Positions 60,570 through 64,000 of a stretch of DNA of 64,000 nt are shown piece after piece. The stretch is from Paenibacillus sp. (lineage in GTDB: Bacteria > Bacillota > Bacilli > Paenibacillales > Paenibacillaceae). How positions within the stretch are numbered: the stretch's first letter is position 1; each line of letters starts with the position of its first letter. The notes beneath the pieces are model-generated. The model worked only from the letters and a program-made list of their open reading frames with translations. It searched no databases and was not told the origin of the DNA. Both the position numbers and the translations under genes were made by a program. The stretch spans positions 1 through 64,000 of the forward strand of contig JAFWEX010000058.1 in assembly GCA_017512705.1 (NCBI GenBank). The letters are read 5' to 3'.

Positions 60570-61289
60570 ATGGAACTAAAAAATAAAACAGCTATTATCA
60601 CAGGTGCCGGTAAAGGCATTGGACGTGCGATTGCTGAAGCACTAGCCAAAGAAGGTGTACACTTGGGCCTGATTGCCCGTACCGCTTCGGATCTTCAAGC
60701 ACTTCAAGAGTCTCTTAGCCAGGAATACGGCGTAAAAGTAACGAGTGCAGCGGCTGATATCTCGGATCGCTCCCAAGCGGAAGCAGCGGTAGCAGCTATT
60801 GAAATGGAACTTGGCGCAGTGGATATCCTGATCAATAATGCGGGTATTGCAAGCTTCGGAACACTCTTGGATATGGACCCTGAAGAGTGGGAACGTATCC
60901 TGCATGTCAATGTCATGGGTACATACTACGTCACACGTGCCGTTCTCCCGAGCATGATCAAGGATAGCAGCGGCAGCATCATTAATATCGCTTCCACGGC
61001 AGGCGAGCGTGGATTCGCTACAGGTTCCGCGTACTGTGCCTCCAAATTCGCATTGCTGGGCATGACAGAATCCCTGATGCAGGAAGTCCGCAAATCCAAC
61101 ATTCGTGTCACTGCACTGACGCCAAGTACTGTGAATACAGAACTGGCTGTGAATGCTGGACTCAAAATCGGAGACGAGGATCGCATGATGCAAGCCGAAG
61201 ATGTAGCTGAGCTTGCGCTGGCAACACTCAAGCTGTCCGACCGTGTATTCGTCAAAGCCGCAGGGATCTGGACAACGAATCCACAATAA
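60570..61289 (+). CDS. Short-chain dehydrogenase/3-oxoacyl-ACP reductase-like
   Basis: 239-aa SDR enzyme. NADP-binding motif TGAGKGIG (about 11-18), NNAGIA (about 89-94), catalytic Ser in NIASTAGE, Tyr-x3-Lys as YCASK. The family includes FabG, but gene context (alone, not in a fatty-acid operon) and the C-terminus (LKLSDRVFVKAAGIWTTNP) point to a YqaB/UxuB-like or general ketoreductase. GAGGAGGAT precedes the ATG. Monocistronic with terminator. Confidence 0.92.
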   Translation: MELKNKTAIITGAGKGIGRAIAEALAKEGVHLGLIARTASDLQALQESLSQEYGVKVTSAAADISDRSQAEAAVAAIEMELGAVDILINNAGIASFGTLLDMDPEEWERILHVNVMGTYYVTRAVLPSMIKDSSGSIINIASTAGERGFATGSAYCASKFALLGMTESLMQEVRKSNIRVTALTPSTVNTELAVNAGLKIGDEDRMMQAEDVAELALATLKLSDRVFVKAAGIWTTNPQ

Positions 61290-61331
61290 TTACAACCAAT
61301 CGTCTAGGAACTTGGCCGATGAACCAGAGAA

Positions 61332-61365
61332 AAGGTGGGGGACTATGTGTCCCCCACCTTTTTTG
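61332..61365 (+). terminator. Terminator after the SDR gene
   Basis: AAGGTGGGGGA pairs with TCCCCCACCTT around a short loop, followed by TTTTT. Confidence 0.92.
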
Positions 61366-61456
61366 TTGGAGTAAAAACAAGCGCAGGATGACAATATACC
61401 ATTAGATGATAGAAAATACTATCCTCCTAGTTTGTCGCCCACCGACTACTATCCTT

Positions 61457-62005
61457 CTATGGACTTAACAGATGATCCAGCTCTAATTCCTTGGATACCG
61501 CAATCAGAACGACTGCTGGTTCCTCACCAATATTAGTCACTTCATGCGGTACAATGGCGTTCCATGTAAACGAGTCTCCGGCCTCCAGCGTTTCCACATC
61601 TTCCCCCTGCTTCGCTTGGATGACACCTTGCAGCACGAGATGACTCTCCTCTCCCGCATGTTTGCTCACCCCAGTTGAAGCCCCTGGAGGCAATTCTACA
61701 ATGGACATGCGCATCGCACCTTTAGCGGTTAGCTGCTGTACTTTGATCTGCCCGCTGCCAGCCGTTGTCTCCTTGCGCTCATGCTTGCGCACCACATTCA
61801 TACGCTGCTCCGGCGTTAATAACAGGTACGGTAGCGGGACCTCCAGATAATCAGCGATGCTCTCCAGTGTAGCGATGGAAGGAGATGTTTTATTATTTTC
61901 CACGTTGCTAATAAAGCCTTTGGATAGTCCTGTCCCCTCACACATCTGCATGATTGTAATTTGTTTCTGTTTGCGTATCGTTCGAATTGCCAAGCCAATA
62001 TCCAT
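61457..62005 (-). CDS. XRE-family regulator with C-terminal cupin
   Basis: 182-aa regulator. HTH_3 domain at about 5-60 (IRTIRKQKQITIMQMCEGTGLSKGFISNVENNKTSPSI), a linker with LLTPEQRMNVVRKHERKE, and a cupin_2 domain about 105-178 (GVSKHAGEESHLVLQGVIQAKQG, the metal/ligand-binding strand). PuuR-like proteins of this kind control polyamine, amino-acid or antibiotic-stress genes. Neighbours (SDR, VOC) do not fix the ligand. Confidence 0.92.
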   Translation of the reverse strand: MDIGLAIRTIRKQKQITIMQMCEGTGLSKGFISNVENNKTSPSIATLESIADYLEVPLPYLLLTPEQRMNVVRKHERKETTAGSGQIKVQQLTAKGAMRMSIVELPPGASTGVSKHAGEESHLVLQGVIQAKQGEDVETLEAGDSFTWNAIVPHEVTNIGEEPAVVLIAVSKELELDHLLSP

Positions 62006-62046
62006 ATAATCCTCTTCCCTCTCTATGATTGCAAGTATTCCTGAAT

Positions 62047-62415
62047 TTATGATTCAACAGATGTCTCTACGAAAATAAGCCGACTGCCAAACGGATCGGT
62101 AATGGTCATTTCCCGTGAATGCCAAGGCGTTTCTTCGATACCCGGTCTCGCATATTTGTAGTTTTGCAAAGAAAGCCGCCCATGGAGTTCTTCCAGATGC
62201 TCTGTCTCAATACGCAGGGCTGCACCTGGCGTACAGTCGCCGTGATGTTCTGATAGATGAATAACTACGGTGTCATATGAAACCTGCATATACAAAGGCA
62301 TACCCACTTCATATCGATGTTCCCAATCCAGCTTGAAACCCAAATAATTCATATAAAATTCCTTCGCTTTCGTTTCATCAAATATCCTCAAAATAGGTAT
62401 GATTCCCTTCATCAT
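62047..62415 (-). CDS. VOC superfamily protein (glyoxalase/bleomycin-resistance type)
   Basis: 122-aa single VOC domain, paired beta-alpha-beta-beta-beta modules. GIIPILRIFDETKAKEFYMNYLGF and TVVIHLSEHHGD, then TDPFGSRLIFVE, are diagnostic; His and Glu metal ligands are plausible in HLSEHH and FVE. It resembles the bleomycin/glyoxalase-resistance-type proteins that dimerise. AAAGGAGG precedes the start. It is 41 bp upstream of the XRE-cupin gene on the same strand, so they may be co-transcribed. Confidence 0.88.
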   Translation of the reverse strand: MMKGIIPILRIFDETKAKEFYMNYLGFKLDWEHRYEVGMPLYMQVSYDTVVIHLSEHHGDCTPGAALRIETEHLEELHGRLSLQNYKYARPGIEETPWHSREMTITDPFGSRLIFVETSVES

Positions 62416-62662
62416 CTACATCACGTCCTCCTTTACAAAATTAAAGCTTTATCTCTTCATTCCAGGTTATCTTATATCAAACATATTTTCATGATACAAA
62501 AAAAGTATTGACCGTACAATGAAATCATGATAAATTTTGTTCATCAATAAGAATATTATTTTCATATAAGTGAACTTATTGTGGATGTAGTTTATCCTTT
62601 ACTTAAGTTTGATAATGCATTTGGTTTTATATCAACCTTAGCCACCTGGAGGTGTATCCCGT

Positions 62663-63328
62663 TTGAATTCTTCATATATTCATGAGGTGAAGTTGCCTCC
62701 CCATTATGATAAAGATCAGAAATACCCTGTTATTTTTGCCCTACATGGTATGGGTTCAGACGAACAAGACATGCTTCGCTTAATGGAGCCTTTGTCTTCC
62801 GATTTCATTATCGTGGCCGTTCGCGGACCCATTGCACAAGGCGGAGGGTATGCTTATTTTCAGATTAAAAGCATAGGAAATCCTGTTCGCGAGTTATATG
62901 ATGCCTCCGTTCAAGGTCTGGAGCAGCTCATTAACGAGCTGTCACACCAATATGCGATTGATCCTGCTCGGCGCTATATCGCTGGATTCAGTCAGGGTGG
63001 CATCATGGCAATGACCCTGGCTCTGGTTATGGGCGATGCGATCAAGGGCATCGTTGCGATGAGCGGATACATTCCGCAATTTGTAAAAGAAGAATATACG
63101 CTGCAACCTTCTTCGAGCCTGTCTGCATTTATCTCACACGGAGATCAAGATCATCTGTTTCCGCTGCAACTCGGTGAAGATAATGCTTCATTTTTCCGCA
63201 GCTATACGAATCAAGTCACCTATGTTCCCTACAACGGTGGTCACCATGTGACATCCGAGCTATATGCACAACTACAACATTTCCTTCGGACGGATGCCCA
63301 GGTAACTGCCGAAGATACGAAAGGATGA
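62663..63328 (+). CDS. Alpha/beta hydrolase, phospholipase/carboxylesterase family
   Basis: 221-aa serine hydrolase. Oxyanion segment ALHGMGSDEQDML (about 26-38), nucleophile Ser in GFSQGG (about 110-115), Asp in SHGDQDHLFPL and His in GGHHVTSEL complete the triad. Length fits the YtaP/YodD carboxylesterase group. Start is TTG, set by GGAGGTG 8 nt upstream. It ends 4 bp before the LigB-type dioxygenase gene, so the two may be co-transcribed. Confidence 0.9.
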   Translation: MNSSYIHEVKLPPHYDKDQKYPVIFALHGMGSDEQDMLRLMEPLSSDFIIVAVRGPIAQGGGYAYFQIKSIGNPVRELYDASVQGLEQLINELSHQYAIDPARRYIAGFSQGGIMAMTLALVMGDAIKGIVAMSGYIPQFVKEEYTLQPSSSLSAFISHGDQDHLFPLQLGEDNASFFRSYTNQVTYVPYNGGHHVTSELYAQLQHFLRTDAQVTAEDTKG

Positions 63329-63332
63329 ATGA

Positions 63333-64000
63333 ATGATGATGCCTTCCCTATTTATCGCTCATGGTGCCCCTTCACTGGCGCTAGAGGAGAATGTTTACAC
63401 TGAATTTGTACAGAAGCTTGGACAGGATCTACCTAAACCCAAAGCTGTCGTCTTGTTCTCCGCTCACTGGGAATCAACTACCCAGCTTGTATCATCCGTT
63501 ACTGGCTCTTATGAAACGATCTATGACTTCGGTGGTTTTCAACCTGAACTGTATCAGATCAAATATCCCGCTCACGGGCATGCCGAGACATCTGCCGAGA
63601 TCACCAGATTGTTCGCTGAAGCTGGTATTCCGGTGCAGACCGATGAGGCACGAGGGCTGGATCACGGAGCATGGGTTGTGCTGCGTCTACTCTACCCTGA
63701 AGCAGATGTGCCCGTTATCGCTCTGTCCGTCAATCGTTATCTCACGGGTGAGCAACAGTATCGCATAGGTCAGGCGCTCGCCTCTCTGCGCGAACAAGAT
63801 GTTCTTGTGATCGGCAGCGGCGGAACTGTTCACAACCTGCGCCGTCTGAACTGGGAAAGTACAGGTGCGGATGCATGGGCCATGGAATTTGATAACTGGC
63901 TACAAGATAAGCTGGAACGTTGGGATACAGACGCTCTCTTTGCTTACGATAAACTTGCTCCATCTGTAGATGCAGCAGTCCCTACACCAGAGCACTTTGT
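63333..64000 (+). CDS. LigB/DODA-type extradiol dioxygenase, partial at window end
   Basis: At least 222 codons open to the window end without stop. MMMPSLFIAHGAPSLALEENV starts the 4,5-DOPA dioxygenase/LigB superfamily pattern, followed by VVLFSAHWES (metal His), DHGAWVVLRLLYPEADVPV and VIGSGGTVHNLRRLNW. These enzymes are non-haem iron or zinc proteins that cleave catechol-type rings or act as dioxygenase-like hydrolases (YgiD). AAGGATGA precedes the ATG. Full length about 255-260 aa is expected. Confidence 0.88.
   Translation, partial: MMMPSLFIAHGAPSLALEENVYTEFVQKLGQDLPKPKAVVLFSAHWESTTQLVSSVTGSYETIYDFGGFQPELYQIKYPAHGHAETSAEITRLFAEAGIPVQTDEARGLDHGAWVVLRLLYPEADVPVIALSVNRYLTGEQQYRIGQALASLREQDVLVIGSGGTVHNLRRLNWESTGADAWAMEFDNWLQDKLERWDTDALFAYDKLAPSVDAAVPTPEHF

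Noticed and set aside
1..64000. CRISPR arrays, insertion sequences, prophage or tRNA clusters
   Set aside because: No regularly spaced direct repeats, transposase or integrase genes, or cloverleaf sequences were recognised anywhere in the window.

Overview
The window looks like chromosome of a Paenibacillus-type, spore-forming member of the Bacillota. The reasons are its gene content (a GerA-type germinant receptor operon, a YclNOPQ-like siderophore importer, Fur/PerR/BlaI/PadR regulators, anaerobic NrdDG, an RG-rich DEAD-box helicase), strong AGGAGG ribosome binding sites with GTG and TTG starts in use, and sigma-A promoters carrying textbook operators. I saw no rRNA, tRNA, CRISPR array, transposase or prophage. 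All identifications are from reading the sequence; no database search was run.

Layout. 0-4.4 kb: NADH oxidase (nox) with three Rex/FNR-like palindromes at its promoter, a glutathione peroxidase, and a Fur-controlled pair (siderophore ABC ATPase and FhuF-like reductase). 4.7-20.9 kb: a large module of nine genes, the most unusual part of the window. On the minus strand, in transcription order, it has a secreted/anchored VWA protein, a 1129-aa tubulin/FtsZ-like GTPase (Tubulin_2 type), an 859-aa partner, a second multi-pass VWA protein, a 228-232-aa protein, a P-loop GTPase with a split zinc ribbon, and a 1053-aa GAP1-like membrane protein. A divergent plus-strand pair adds a 46-aa membrane peptide and a zinc-ribbon membrane protein. 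21-31 kb: housekeeping genes (DEAD-box helicase, SulP transporter, phasin-like/UbiB kinase pair, ThuA-like protein, cobyrinate a,c-diamide synthase, HemD). 31-35.5 kb: GerA-type germination operon with a small fourth membrane subunit. 35.5-39.5 kb: Fur-regulated YclNOPQ-like importer. 39.6-42.8 kb: a conserved small protein, pirin, DoxX, and a BlaI/M56-peptidase pair. 43-46.5 kb: catalase and a PerR-like regulator operon. 46.6-50.7 kb: diguanylate cyclase, aldo/keto reductase and a hybrid histidine kinase with a degenerate ATP site. 51-53.5 kb: anaerobic ribonucleotide reductase nrdDG with an FNR box and tandem NrdR-like boxes. 53.6-64 kb: modular GH3 glycosidase, FAD-Rieske oxidoreductase, PadR/HAAS/DUF4097 operon, SDR, XRE-cupin regulator, VOC protein, alpha/beta hydrolase, and a LigB-type dioxygenase cut by the window end.

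How the parts fit. Much of the window concerns redox and metal homeostasis: nox, gpx, katA, perR, two Fur-regulated uptake systems and an oxygen-responsive nrdDG, each with an identifiable operator. The 16-kb tubulin/VWA/GTPase module stands apart: two NTPases, two MIDAS-containing VWA proteins and several membrane proteins suggest a membrane-attached, nucleotide-driven assembly of unknown purpose. I propose a structural, envelope-stress or conflict/defence role as alternatives; the sequence alone does not decide.
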